From Rostratula benghalensis (lineage: Eukaryota; Chordata; Aves; Charadriiformes; Rostratulidae): a stretch of DNA of 64,000 bases. The position numbers and the translations under genes were made by a program. The notes under the pieces were generated by a model, which saw only the letters and a list, made by a program, of their open reading frames with translations, did no database searches and was not told the DNA's origin. The stretch is taken from positions 3,782,371 to 3,846,370 of the forward strand of contig VXAI01000020.1 in assembly GCA_013399305.1 (NCBI GenBank), in the 5' to 3' direction. Numbering within the stretch: position 1 is the stretch's first letter; the number at the start of each line of letters is the position of its first letter. Of this stretch, positions 24,409 to 38,026 are shown piece after piece.

Positions 24409-27400
24409 TAGATTTGTGAAGAAAAAAAGGTCAATATTTTTAGGCTATTCTATACAGAAAGATCACATACTCTAAACCATTGCTTCCTAATGTCGCAGAA
24501 CAGCACTTTGCATTAAGCACTTCACATTAATTCAAAGACTGCAAATCTTTTTCAATGATTGGCCATACTAACCAGTCAACAAAATAGATTTTAAAAAGAA
24601 AACAAAACAAAATATTCTTTTCTACAAGTCACAATTTCTGTCATCAAAAGTCAGCAGTAGTTGTGCCCCACAGGTGGATGCTATAGCATGGCTGGAATGT
24701 GAATAAACTTCAGTGAACAATGTAAAAGAAAGGAAATCTTTCTCAGACCAATTTGTTAGCTGCCCTTCCCTTCCATAAAAGGCAGACTTAACCTGGAAAG
24801 CCACACAGCTGCAAAGTCTCTGCTCCATCGGGACTAGTTTGATATGAAATGGAGCTTGAACCCAAGAAGAAGGTGCTCTAGTCATTTAAAACAGACAGGT
24901 GGAAAAGAGGAAGGTAGTAACAACATTAACTCTTGCTAGTAATAAATGTCTAACACAGTAGACATAAATAAACTCCACATGCTTATCTTGGATTCTTTTG
25001 TTTGATCTTTGGAACATATTGTGGTGAACACATTGTAATCACCAGATTCTAAAGCTGGAGAAGGCATAGGTCACAATGGCAACGTCCTAGAGGAAAGGCT
25101 GCAATTTCTTCAATTACCTAACAGATGTTTCACTTGAAACAACTGAAAACTTCATTTTAAATCGGGCTTATTGACAAACATTGTTATATACAATTAGAAG
25201 AGAGCTCTGAGAGAGAAAGATAACTCTTTCCCAGCTTTCACAAGTCCCGCATACTTATTTTCAACTCTTCTCAAGATAAACCATCAACCAGCTTGCTCAT
25301 ACATATGGTCTGTTTAAAGTGAGACACCATGATGAGTGTTTGACTGTTAAAACATAAAGCCATGTGTCATCAGCACACTAAAATGCTTTCAGCCCACAAG
25401 CAGTAATATTTCTAGGTGCTTTCTATACCTTCCTGAATAAGGAGTCTGATGGGTTAGATTCTCAGCATGCATCAGTCTATGAGAACAGAAAGTTTGGTAA
25501 TGCTTTCTCTGTCTTCTAGAAAACAGTGAGCCTGGATTTGAAAGGGAAATCTCTGTAGCATGAAGGTAATTGGAGGTAGTAAGTAAAGACTGTTACATGA
25601 TTAAAATATTCAGTGAATGTGTTTATTTTTAGTCCTGGACACTTAGGCTGTGACTAGAGTAGTAAATTAAACATACTTGGGATCATTTGCTGGCACTGAA
25701 GCCAGCTGGCATGGAATGGCCCTTGTCTGTATAACTAAATTCTCTTTTCCTCACCATAACTCCCTTTTAGTTCTGTGCTCATTTCCCAGCCATGATCAGG
25801 ATTTGTTTGGAGAGGTTTAGCTGGCTCAGGATGTAACCATGTAAGTGATTTTTCCAGCAGCTTAATAGTGTAGGCAAGCAAGCTTCAATGTTCTGGTGCT
25901 ATTAACTTTTTTAGCCCTTTAACATATTAATTCGGGTTTATTCTATACATTGAGCCTAAAGCTTCAAAATCTCTTCTGTTCCTACTCTGCATACTAGCTA
26001 AGGACAGCAGCTAATTTTTTTAATGTGGGTTTTTTTTTGTTTTCAGATCAAGAACTGAATTTGGTTTGTTTTTCCAGGTTTTGTTAGACTGACCAAAAAA
26101 TGGTGACAGAAATGTAGGGATTTAGCCTTATTTTTTCAAACCCAAGTGAAAATGAGGACATACAAAGCTTACTGGCCATAGCAAGAGCTGATCTTTGTCA
26201 GTGACTCATAGCTGTCCTACAGAACAGTGTGAGAAGCAGATAGTGATGGTTATTTATGACACACATTGTCATATTCTGCTAGAAAGAAAAGTCAGATGTG
26301 CTGTGAGGAATAAAAAGGTTGTTCTCTGAATGGTACAGTTAAGGAAACAATTGTGTTTTGATTTTGTTTTGGTTTTTGGGTTTTTTTTTTTATTAATATT
26401 GTACAACTTACACTTATCTGCAATATCAAAAGCTATGGAAGTGCAAAGACCCCCTCATAAAGAAGTTATATACTTTTCACAGATTACTCAAAGCATTTTC
26501 CTGTGATGTGTTTTGTCTCTTCCTAAACTATGTGTCTCTTCCTAAACTATGTGTGTACCGCTTGGTATACATTTAGCAAATCTTGCAGAGATAGATGTGT
26601 GTCATCTGTCAATTAATTTGTTCTTTTCGGTACTGATTTTTACTAAACTATTCATTTGCTTGACACCTCTGTTAAATTACATTGTAATTTAGCCCTAAAT
26701 TCAAAAGGTCCTGGAAGGAGATTAACTGGCAGAGGTAAAGATGAACTGCAATTCAGACAAAAATTATTATTTTTTATAAGAAATTACTAGCAAGTTTATT
26801 CTTTAGATATAGTCATCATCCTTTTCCTTTATACATATACATCCAGAAATATTGTTTTATGGGTGTTTCTATTAACATACAATCAATTAGGCTTAGTATG
26901 CCAAATGAGGATCCTTCATAGATTTAAAAATAACATGTGTGACTTCAAGCCAGTAAATAATCAATTTAACATAAGCCTAAAATAGAAAGAGGAGATTGCT
27001 ATTATTTTCACTGTGCCTGACAGGTTGAAAGCTGCGTTAGTAGGCTGCCATGCTTGGTATTTGGGAGAGGCAGTAATAGGGTCACATATGTCCTGTCAAG
27101 TAAGTTTTCTTGCAGTTGCAATTGATATTGCAAGCGATCTCAGTAAATGAAAGCAACTGTCATCCCCCTGACACCCACTCCAATATAGCTGAAGTGAATG
27201 GAAAGACTCCTATCAACTCCAAAACTCTCTGAGTTTTGGCATATTTTCAAAGCTTTTGTATTTCATCAAGGAACGAAGTTATAGGATCAAGCTATTTCTT
27301 ACCTCTACTCAGTAGTTACCTCTAAGTCCCGCTCCCTCAGGGGTTTCACAAGTCACATCCCACCTGGTGTGGATATGAGACCTCAGTGGAAACCCTTCTT

Positions 27401-28364
27401 CCACATACACCTTGTGGATGAATATACAAATGCAGAGGTTGGGAGGATACTGTGTTATGCTCTAATAAGTCTGGATGACCAGAGGATAACGACAAGCAAA
27501 TGCACTGCAGAAAACAGAGAAGTGCTGACAGCTGCTGTAGACGCAGCCTGGGCTGTTGCACTGAGAAAGACTCCAAAGGATGCACTCATTAAAAATACCA
27601 TTATATTATCTGCTTACTGTTTTTCCAAGAAATTCTATATCCATATGCAGGTAATACATTGGAGCATCTAATTCTTATTCACTACACCACAGGTGACTCA
27701 TTTAAAAGTATAACCAATCAACATCTACATTTACTGTTTTATTTCTAAAATCAAAATAACCAAAATACCCGATGCACAGTCTGCAAATTCAGACCGAATA
27801 AACTATCATATTTTTCCCAGCTAATTAAATGTCTACAGGTTTACCATACAAAAATGGAGACTCTTTCACTCAATTATTGACTTAGTTGCAGTTCATTCAT
27901 TAGGCAAATTTCTCAGGCCTATTTTTTCCCTGCTTGCATTTCTGTAGAGACAAACACCTTAATTTAGTCAACCACAAGGATTTTTTGGGGAAAGGAGTTA
28001 CTCTGAAAAACGTAAACTATTCATGCTCACATGGCAAAACACTATAAAAGGCCACCAACTTTGTGTTCCTTCAGAGAAATGTTTTGTACATAATCACAAA
28101 ACATAAGACTTTATAAGGCAAGTCATTACAAACATAAGTACACAAGATTGAAGACTCTTAGTAGGAATTCTTTGCACACAACAAACATTTTACATTAGCT
28201 GCCCAATATTTTTTTTCCTTTCTATCCTGACAATCTTGCTTTAATATACTGCACAATTTCCACCTCATTTACTTCTCCACTCAACTGAAGTGAAGAAGAA
28301 AAATCATTTAAAGGCCGGTAAACTTTGAAAATATGCTTTATTGAATTTATTTCTGTCTTAAAAG
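24409..28364. other. Noncoding stretch
   Basis: No gene recognised. The 100-codon + frame at 27369-27671 has no domain I know. The block 26985-27140 reads like a conserved noncoding element. A 19-bp tandem duplication at 26514-26551 is listed separately. A T11 run preceded by G/T-rich sequence lies near 26355-26391. Confidence 0.5.
26514..26551. repeat. 19-bp perfect tandem duplication
   Basis: TGTCTCTTCCTAAACTATG is present twice with no mismatch (26514-26532 and 26533-26551). It looks like a recent replication-slippage duplication. Confidence 0.95.
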
Positions 28365-28382
28365 AAAAAAAAAAAAAAAAAA
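28365..28382. repeat. A18 homopolymer
   Basis: Eighteen consecutive A residues. No retrogene recognised upstream. Confidence 0.9.
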
Positions 28383-30885
28383 GAAGCAGTAAGTGTGCTG
28401 GCTTAAATTCTATTCACCATTACAATATGCATATGGGTACAAGCAGAACTTTTCCTGTCGGAGGTTTTATCATGAGGACATGAGGTTGCTTCTTCAGTCC
28501 TCATGGAAATAAATCATCAGAACCAGGTATCACTATTTTACTGCTCAGTGCGTCCTGAGAAGCAGATGCAGTAAATTCTACTTCAGTGACCTTTTCAGTA
28601 TTCGGTGTTTTGACTGAGTGTCCATTCTAGTCACAGGTTGCTGAGGTTACAAACAGAAGCGGATAGGAATGGCAAGCGAATCAAATTACAGAATACTAAA
28701 AAGGTCATAGTAGTACCCTTTATATTACCCTTCACAGAACAGATGAGGCAGAAAAAGTTATACCTCTGTCTCACGACAAAAATTGTAATGATTCAGTAAA
28801 CAGCATCAGTGACAAATTCATGTTTGTGCCAAACAGCTGCAGGATAAAGAAATAGCTATGATATCCAGTGTCCATATCTGGGACTGTGATCCTGTTATAC
28901 TTAAAAATGAAGCCTCTTCAAAGTTCTGTTGTTTTGCAATAGCACTATTAATTTCAGAAATAAATTTGAATAAAATCCTTAAACAAACTACAAAATTATT
29001 GTTCATCTGAAACCAGTAAATTGTCATGTCTATATACATGACTTTATCCAACTGTATTTTATAGACACTGCAGTAGTATGAACTATTTTTCATAAAAGAT
29101 TGCTTCTTTATTGCTTCTTTTCAGGTTGGAATTCTCAGATGGTCAATGATCCTCCTTAAAATTAAAAAAAAAAACAAAACTCCAACACTAAAACCCCTAA
29201 ATCTTTCTAATATACTGCTGGATTAATGTCTATCAGTACATTAAATTTAAATTTAGGATCCAGTTGTCCTTAGGGGAGTCCTTAATCCTATTTGCAGTCC
29301 TCTACATCAACCCAATTTTGGAACCAGATTCCAAAATATTTATATAGTCTGTTATTATTTCTAAAGTATTTTCAAAATTCTTGAACAGATGCAATGCTGT
29401 GGGAGGGCTCTTACATCTGCTATGTGACATACATACCTATCAACCTATCAATCCTTTTCTTCCTTTTTTTTTACAATAGCTAAATTCATAAGAGAAAAAC
29501 CGGACTTTCAAATCTTGTAATCTGAGTAGTGTCGTGTCTGCTCGTCTCAAATTCTTCGTAGTCTAATAAAAATGGTGACCAGACAGACAAGTCTGACTGG
29601 CAACAAGCCAATTCTCAGCAGCACAGGTACAGCAATTATGGTGGATGCAGATTATGGTGGAAGCAGATATTTTTTCATTGACAGTATATCATTTATAGTA
29701 ATGCAGACCATCTACTTCGTATTTGGTACAATTTGTTCTCTACTACACAAAAATCTTTTAGGTCAAGCTCTCCAATTCTTCAGAACTTCTAGATACAGAT
29801 CTCTGACCCATTATCTTGTTACCTGAATCTAATAACTTGTTGGTTTTTGACACTATATATCTCAGACAATGGTTTCCTGACAGGAGGCAAGGAATTTATT
29901 TAGACCAGTTTTATCCTAGTCTTTACTTTATATATTTCCTATTTATGATTTTATCTCTTGGAAACACCTTTTAAATTATTTATTAAAAAAAAAAAAAAAA
30001 AAAGGAGAAAGCATGTCCTCACTGTAGCATGCTTTTTGAGCTTCATTTGTAAAGGTTTAACAGATTTAACACCCAGGTGATCTTATTTAAAAGATTACAC
30101 TTCAAACTACAGTAGTGATTCGTATCCAACTAGTGTAACTGAAAAAGAAAAATCTCTTTCCAGGAAAGTAAACTGTTCTTAAACATTGCCTGGAATTTAC
30201 TCATTCACTGATGTCTACTTAGCATAACTCTAACTCCACTAAAGAATCAACAAGGTTACCTTAAAAAGTAGCTCTCTATATTAAAAAAGTTTGCTGTTTG
30301 ACTTTGTAAATATTCGTAAGTCAACAGAAAATAAAAAAAAAAACCCTCTCGGTTTTGGTTATTGCTATATATCTTTTATATCCACCATTGTTTTTTCAAA
30401 CAGTGAGTCTCAGCACCTGGAGGGTTTAGAAAAAAGCTATCAGGAGGATGCCAAGATGTTGAGAGCATTATTATAAGCTACAACAAAGAAAAATCTCACA
30501 CCACAACTCCAAACATAGTCTCACCCTTCAAAGTCGTATAGCCTCTGCCATAAATAAATTATAAAGGTTTCTTATAAATTCTTGTTTTGTCCATAATTTC
30601 ATTATAGAAGTAAGAATGTCAAAAAAGTTTTATTTATTTCTTTTTTCATTTTGAATTGACAAGATATCACTTTACTTAAGCATCAGTTTACCTATAGTCA
30701 CCAGGTTGCCCTGAGGAAACCCACGGGGTGAGATGGTCCTGGAAGAATTTTCAGTCCTTTGAAAGTTAAACATTCATGAACACATTTTACACACTGCTCA
30801 GCAATGTTTTTTCTATCTATATCAATGCTGTTTACTTTCCCTTTTTTGCCTTTCTTGTGTAGTCCCCAGTTATGGTTCGAATATG
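28383..30885. other. Noncoding stretch
   Basis: No gene recognised. It contains an A19 run at 29985-30003. The + frames at 29572-29826 and 30291-30476 and the - frame at 28818-29093 show no domain. Confidence 0.5.
29985..30003. repeat. A19 homopolymer
   Basis: Nineteen consecutive A residues following AT-rich sequence. Confidence 0.9.
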
Positions 30886-30970
30886 TAGCCAATCCTGCTT
30901 TAGCAGGGAGTTGGACTAGGTGATCTCTAGAGGTCCCTTCCAACTCCGACAATTCTGTGATTCAGTGATT
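30886..30970 (+). mobile_element. CR1 LINE 3' terminus (3' UTR only)
   Basis: The + strand reads AATCCTGCTTTAGCAGGGAG, then GTTGGACTAGGTGATCTC and AGGTCCCTTCCAACTCC, and ends in ATTCTGTG followed by ATTCAGTG. This is the 3' end of a CR1 element with its octamer tail. CR1 integrates by target-primed reverse transcription and is usually strongly 5'-truncated, and this copy is cut to about 85 bp. The AATCCTGCTTTAGCAG block is shared with the - strand copy at 54052-54630, which suggests that the two belong to the same subfamily. Confidence 0.93.
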
Positions 30971-33900
30971 TCATATGTAGTAAAGAGATTTCATGTTTCT
31001 CTTCCAGCAAGATAATAATCTATTTCTTCATTCTATGGTTCATATTACTTCTAATAAATTAAATATCAGTAATTTTTTTTTCCAACATATATTTTTCACT
31101 TTGTTTTTCAATCTTTTTTTAATGCATACATTTTTTGTCGGTATTACTTTACAGCTATATTTAGGCAAAATTCCTTTTTACAAGGAGAAACAAAAAAGAA
31201 TTTTCCTGTACAAGATCATCCATGCTATATGATTCATAAACTTGTCCCATAGCAACAGACATCGAGATTTATCACGGCCAAATGAATCATAGCTACATGT
31301 ACCAAATATTCTTTCAATTTTATTCTGAATTTTCAATCAAATAGACAAAGTTATGTACATGTATCAGCACATTCCTAACATAGAAATACAAATATACAAA
31401 ATTAATAACTGGATAGTAGTGTGTGCAGTTCATGAAGTACCATATGAAACTGCAAAAATAGGCAGTTTGCTTGCACCTGAGTTTGGAATCTAGTCATATA
31501 CCTTGATTAGATATAACAATGTGGTTTTTGTTTCTGAAGATGCTAACGATCAATTTAACATGCATTAGTTGGCTTAGAATATGATTCGAGACAAAACAGC
31601 TTTTTTAAAAAAAACAGGAAATTCTTCAGACTATTAACCCCCGTGTATGTATGTGGATGTATTTGACATCTATGTACTGAAATACAGATTCTGAAGAGCA
31701 ATTTATACAATGGCAATTCCACTTTGCCACTGCTCAGGAGATGTATCACTCTTGGAAATACATAATTGCTTGTAAATCTAAAGTTCATAACCTGCACAGA
31801 AAAAATCCTAAAAACTAGAAAAAAAAATAATAATTTAATTAAACCAATTTTGCTTTACACTCTCATGACCCAGTTACCTTTTCATTTCTATTTTGTATGT
31901 TTACCTTCACCAGTGACAACTACACTTTCTGCAGCAAATCTGCTTGGCTATCTATTTCCCACAGGATGTGTGAGATATGGATCTAACCAGAGCTGGCAAT
32001 ATGTAAATACTTCCTCTCACTTTTTAAAGTGTCAATAGCAGGTGGTACTGCTATCTGTGTTTTCTTCAGAAATTTCCTGGTTCCTGAATAGAAGTTTGCA
32101 GCGTTTACAAATCCCTCCAATTTATTAATATAGCTACATCACTATCTAATATGATAGGGCTGCCAAAGAATATTGGTACCGGTTTGCAACAGTAGGAGAG
32201 GGTCTGCAATACCAGTCAAGTGCCCAAAACAGTCTTAGGGGTCTAGCATGGGGACATGTACACAGTATCCCTTAGATGCTGTGTTTTGAATAGCCAGCAT
32301 CTCACATTGACTTTAATGGTAGGTACTGGGGGTGTGGGAGGCACAAGGAGTCTGTCCCAGTACTGGCTCACAGATTATCTGATGTCTTCATCTCTCTTAC
32401 CCAGAGTTCAACTGCTGTGACTGAGTAGGGGAATGCTGCTTTGCTTCTCTGCCTGCAAGATGAAGGTGTAGGTACCACATCCAACACAGCTCCACAGAGC
32501 AGAGCATGATGTGGAAGAGTAATGGTCTTGATGGGAGGCTTCTCCTTTCCGCAATATTTATGTGCCTCTGCAAGATATGTGCTTAAAGCTGCCACCTGAT
32601 ATGGATAAGAAAGGTGTCGAGTTGGTCACTGCTCTGTATCATCTGTTTTGCAGCCAACCTCACCTGTTGTTTTTGTTCCCCTGCCATCTTATGCACTCCT
32701 ACTTGTTAGAGTGCTTAACTTGCTGTTCGTCTTGTCCTTCAGTCCCTGATTTGGACAGGCATCTCTGCATGAGTTTAAGGAAGATGCGGTTCAGGAGTAA
32801 AAAAAGATTAACATGACACTCAAGCAATGTGGATAAATTGACCAACTGTTCTTGAAATGGGATTTTAGTTTGCAGGAACTCTCTCAATCAGGCTGGGTTT
32901 TCTCTGAGGAGATCAGGACCCATCTCCAACAGAGGGTCAGTAAAAACTTGACACTCAATTTTCTTGACATCCTTTAAAAAGTGACTTTGCACAGTGTCCC
33001 ATGCAACAGCCCAATCTCAACATCAAGGGGAGGGAAGGCCAACAGTTGGCCTTTCACACACGTGAAAAAAACCCCTAACAATGTTCAAAACTGTGTATAG
33101 GTTGAGAATGGAAACACAGGAACAAGTCATCTAAATGTTGACTGTACCTGACTTTTCACATGCCACAGTCCAGTTCTTTTTAGCATTCATAAGACAAAGC
33201 TAATCTGGGGAGATGATATTTTCTCTTGATTATCATGCAATCCTCTTAAACTCAAATCTACTTTCAGGTAAAATGTCACTGGAAGTAATTTCATTATAGC
33301 AAGAATTATAACTTCCACTGAAAGTTTCTGATTTTAGACAAAATAGTTTTATTAAAACTAAACTAATGCTGAGGTCAGAGCAAGTGAATACATACGCTGG
33401 CATGGAAACAAAGGGAAATAGATGAACATGATCCAAAACCATTGATGTGACAATTACTGTGCAAGAAAACTAATGTAACACCCTGCTCTTCTGGTCAACA
33501 CCACATGTATACTTGAAAATCCCACTGAGTTCAACTGGAATCAGAATGTAGTAGATTTCTCTGGATTCACCACCCCACACCAAGCAACTGCACCTCTGAG
33601 CTATGTTTCTAAATCCTAAGTCCTTTTTCCAGCAGGAATGAAGGCTAGTATACACCATTATACAAACACCATCTCCAGATATACACCCATGGTTTTATGT
33701 GGCCAGCCTCCCCAAATCGCTTCCAGTAGAGGAGACATTTTAGAGAAAATGCCACCGTGACACTATGCTCCTCCCATATCTAAACTAATATTTGAACTAA
33801 TGTGCAGTCTTTGCAAACAAATACCAGTCTTCTAGTTCTGGAGAAGCAGAGAGATCGAGATTTGGGGACTACAGGCTGAGGACCTGAAGCTGCCACTGAC

Positions 33901-36900
33901 ATCATGCAAAATTCCTGTAGGGATGCAAAGGAATGCAATTCTGTGCTCAGTATTTAGAAAAAAACCCCATGCTCTAGTCTCTAGCACTACCTAGTCTCAA
34001 AGCAGGTAGGCTATTCTTGCCCCTTTTATGATGCTTCTCTCTCCTTCTCTCCCTCCCACCCTCCTTTCAGTAATCCCTGGAGAGACTTGAGACTGACTTC
34101 TAGTAAAGAATGCATATGGCAAGCCAAGTTACACATTTTTCAGTGGAATACAAACCATTATTTTATTTAGTTGAAGGTTTTAATTGAGGTGAGTTTTTTA
34201 AGATGACATTGTTCATATGCCTGAGATTTAGAGACTCTGACATCTATGCTGCTCTGTTATGGTGTACTTGTATTTAAGACTCTGGTTAAAATCCAGTGAA
34301 GCTGGAAATTGAGAGAAATAAAAGAAAATGACAACATACTGTAGAATTCCTCACTGATTTCAGAGGCCATTTGAAGTTATGTTGTGCAGTTTATATGTAT
34401 ATTTAAAAGCCCTGCAGTCATTTCTTAAAATAAATTATGCAGTAAAAAGGGGGAAAAAGGAAGCAAAGATACAGCTTTTCAATGCTTCTAGTTTATACAT
34501 TCACGTAAGTTTATTCTTTTTAAGGAAAACATAACAAGTTATTCTCCTGGCTGACATTTTAGTATTCTCGGATTCATCTAAATTTTTGTAAATGAACAGT
34601 ATTGGAGTTCCTAATGATCTGTCTTTGCTGTTTTCCCTTTACTATTGACATTCAATATTTCATTCCCTTCAGTATTCTCTCCAGTCTCACTTGTGACCAT
34701 TGTCTATCTCTAAAAGGATGAATTATGCACTCTCCTTACTACTGGGGAAAAACATTAAAAAATATTTTTGCATTTTAAAATTAATTATTTCCTAAATGTA
34801 ATGACAATAGGAAAGATTGTTATAAACAATTCTGACTTCCTAAAGAACATAAATGATATTTCAAAGAAAAAAAATCCCTTCAGATTTTTTCTGGTCTCCT
34901 ATATCATCCATTTTTTTTTTCATGAAGATCAAACTCTAACCATTTGATTTTTGATAAGGCACTAAGATGTTAGCCTGTCTGAGACCTTGATCTCTTCACA
35001 GCTATATCTAAGTTGTTTTTTTTCAAGATGTAGATTTTTTCCTTCCACAATTCCCAAGACCAAATAATTTTTTTGCAGTTATATAAACATAAATAATGAT
35101 TTCATAAGCATTAAGTGACCTTCTGCTTTACTGTGTCATATCAGACTGCAAGTGCTTTAGTCCTTTTAGATTCAGTAGCAAAAAATCTACGCTGAAATTG
35201 GTATTCCAAAATGCTTGCAGATAGGTTCTGATCTGTGGGAAATTCATGACTGGCACACTATTATTTTTCATCCAATTCCAATATACTGTAGATAGCTTTT
35301 ACAAAGTAAACCATAACATACATAAAAGAAGATAGGACTGCAGTAATGATTAAAAAAAATGACTGGAGCTTGGACAGTGTGGAAACTTTCCATCCTTCTT
35401 GAATGTCAACACTGTGCTGAAGTCATGTTCAGTACCACAACAATATTTCAGCAGTCTACAAAATGTATTACTTTTACCTAACAATGTAAAATGTCATGGT
35501 GCATGAGAGATCAGAAAAAGTTTCAGATTCTCTAGGTGCAGCCTATGATGGTTGCAAAGATAAATCTGAATGGATTTGTAAATAGGAAAATAAAAAGAGC
35601 TGGTTCCACTCCTTCCCCTTAAAAATAGAATAGGGTCATTTGCAGGAAAAGATCAACTACAGTACAGGTAATCCCTGATTCTATAGAACCGAACCAAAAA
35701 AGAAGATAAACCAAGAAAATCCCTTTGCTTACAACCTTAATGAGAGTAGGTCATGGGTACTGAATGTTCTTTCTCTGTTGTGTTCATTTAATTGTGTGTT
35801 TCTTCATTAAATCAGTTACATGGAGATCAAATATCAGTTCATGTATTAGTTATATCATACAATACAAATACGGGTGTACAAGTCAAAACTTGTGCTTTAA
35901 AATATGTCATCCTAAAAGAGAAAGAGGTTAATCCACCCCCCTTGTCCACTAACATATGTTGTGAGCAGGGGTTGTACAAATTCTTGTCCCTTTAGAACAC
36001 TTTTTTTTCTATAAAAGCTGACAGCAAAAGTTCATTCATAAGAGCAAAAGAAACCTGGTTTAACTCTACTGACAATGGGGAGCTTGCACCATGAAAGAAT
36101 TTCGTCCTTGAAGTTAATAAGAACTACATGAACGTATCAAAGACAGACCCCCTTAAGCATACCACTAAGGCAGAAGTGTGCTCAGCTATAATGGCATTAT
36201 AAAGCTAAGCCATAAAAGCAGTCACCCCACTGACTAACATGAAATATTAGTTTGGTGGGATAAATCACATCTTATGCTTAATTCACTGGTAAATTGCATT
36301 AGAGGTGTACAGTGTGGGAGCAGAGAATGCACACTGAGTAAAAAGCCTTGTTCTATCACTTAATTTCCTAGAATACTGAAAACAGTTCTTTGAAATTTGC
36401 TGGTGTGTGAAATGCTCATACCTACATGGTACTATAGCCTATTACAGAAAGAGCACCTCATTATCACATCACAAAGTATCCTGCAGCAGAATAAAACCAT
36501 CATCCTCTATCCTTTCACACGGCCACCCCATTTGTTTAGACATATTCCATGCAAACACTTTTGAGACAAGGTCTAGAAATGCTTCAAGATGAATTACCAC
36601 CAATTTTTCACAAAGGGCTCTGATTGGGTAGCCACGATGAGACAAAACAAAGTGTTTTGAACAACGTTCAGAAATCTGTCAAGCCAGCGTGTCAGGTTAG
36701 CCACGGTCAGTTGTTCCTTTTCACCTCCCCACTCCCACCCCTCTTTTTTTCCATTCCATTATTTTATCATCTCTCACTGATAAGGTCTGACTACCCTGGC
36801 AAGGGTTCAGAAACCACAACTGAGGCCCCACCATGTCTGCTGCTAGAGTAAAATGAGCACCTATTCCAGCTCTAAATGGCCTTCAATTCCACTGGTGCTG

Positions 36901-37999
36901 AAAGTCCATGTTATCTATAACTTTGTCACCTAATGGGTATTTTATCTGGAGTTATTCTAAGAATAGCAAAAAGTGAGTCATGTTCAGGGCATAGCAGGTC
37001 CTAAAATGTAAGTTGTAAACCCCATAGCTTAAGACTATAAGTAGGAAGATAAGAGAGATAACTCTGTGACCCTGACGATCACCAACATACACGTCAAAAA
37101 GTGAATGGTGCCATTAAAATTCCACGCTCCCAGTTTCCATGTGGTTTAAATACCCTATATGTCTTCCTTTTTATTTCTTTGTTTGCTTTTGCTCCAACTC
37201 TTAATTTTTCTGTTTTTGCAGCAAATACCAGGGCTGGAATCATCAGCATGGAATACATCAACTTTTGCTCTGTAGATTTCATGCTCTGTACAGGACAATG
37301 ACTAAAGCTGACAAATATTTTCTAAGTTGTCAAAAACAATCAACAGTTTCATACACTGATTTTGCTTTTTTCTAAGGACTGTGGTAACAGATGTTAATGT
37401 GGTATAAATGAACACATCAATTTTCTCACACCTGTGATGACAAGTGTTAGGGAAGTTTGCTTGCATTCGACATGCTACCTGACCTCTACCTGTCGCTCTC
37501 TGTTACATCAAGTCACTATACTTCCATATTTAGGTTTCTACATCCTATTATAGTGGAACACGGCATACTTCTGAGAAATATTTTAAAAATCTCTTTTTCA
37601 TGTATAGCTTTATCTTTAAACAATACTATAAATTCTGGCTTTTGCTAACACTTAAGAATACTTTCTTTCAAGGCAAGAAGACTGTAAATATCCAACTGGT
37701 TTACCTTAAATATCATTTGCATAAAATCTATTTTACAGCAAAGACCCCATTAATGCTGTTGAAACATCAGCTTCACAACTAGAATACTAGCTAAGTCAGC
37801 AGTCTGCTTAAATTGACTATTGGGGATTAAACACACTGGCTTCTAAGCATACTAGCAACCAGCACTGATTTATAACAAATCCTCCTGTTGCTTATTACTT
37901 CATTATTACAGAAACTCAACTGATCAGAGCAGTGCTGTTCAGCAGAATAAATATAATATTTCATTATGGCGCATTTGCTGCTTTGTGGGGTTGCTTTTT
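30971..37999. other. Noncoding stretch
   Basis: No gene or transposon recognised. Short frames on both strands (up to 90 codons at 31766-32038, +) have no domain. A perfect 9-bp-arm inverted repeat at 33035-33053 is listed separately. The rest is ordinary AT-rich sequence. Confidence 0.5.
33035..33053. repeat. Perfect inverted repeat, 9-bp arms
   Basis: AAGGCCAAC and GTTGGCCTT flank a single A. Such a short loop favours a binding-site palindrome over a stable hairpin RNA. No surrounding gene explains it. Confidence 0.85.
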
Positions 38000-38026
38000 G
38001 TGTGTGTGTTTTTTTTTTTTTCCCCC
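38000..38026. repeat. (GT)5, T13, C5 low-complexity tract
   Basis: GT repeats at 38000-38009 run directly into a T run to 38021 and a C run at 38022-38026. Confidence 0.9.

Noticed and set aside
27369..27671. 100-codon + frame with Ala/Asp-rich middle
   Set aside because: No known domain and no exon signals. It was considered as an old transposon gene but nothing supports that.
16723..30003. Poly-A runs considered as tails of processed pseudogenes
   Set aside because: No coding similarity, polyadenylation signal at the right distance, or target duplication was seen beside the runs at 16723, 28365 and 29985.
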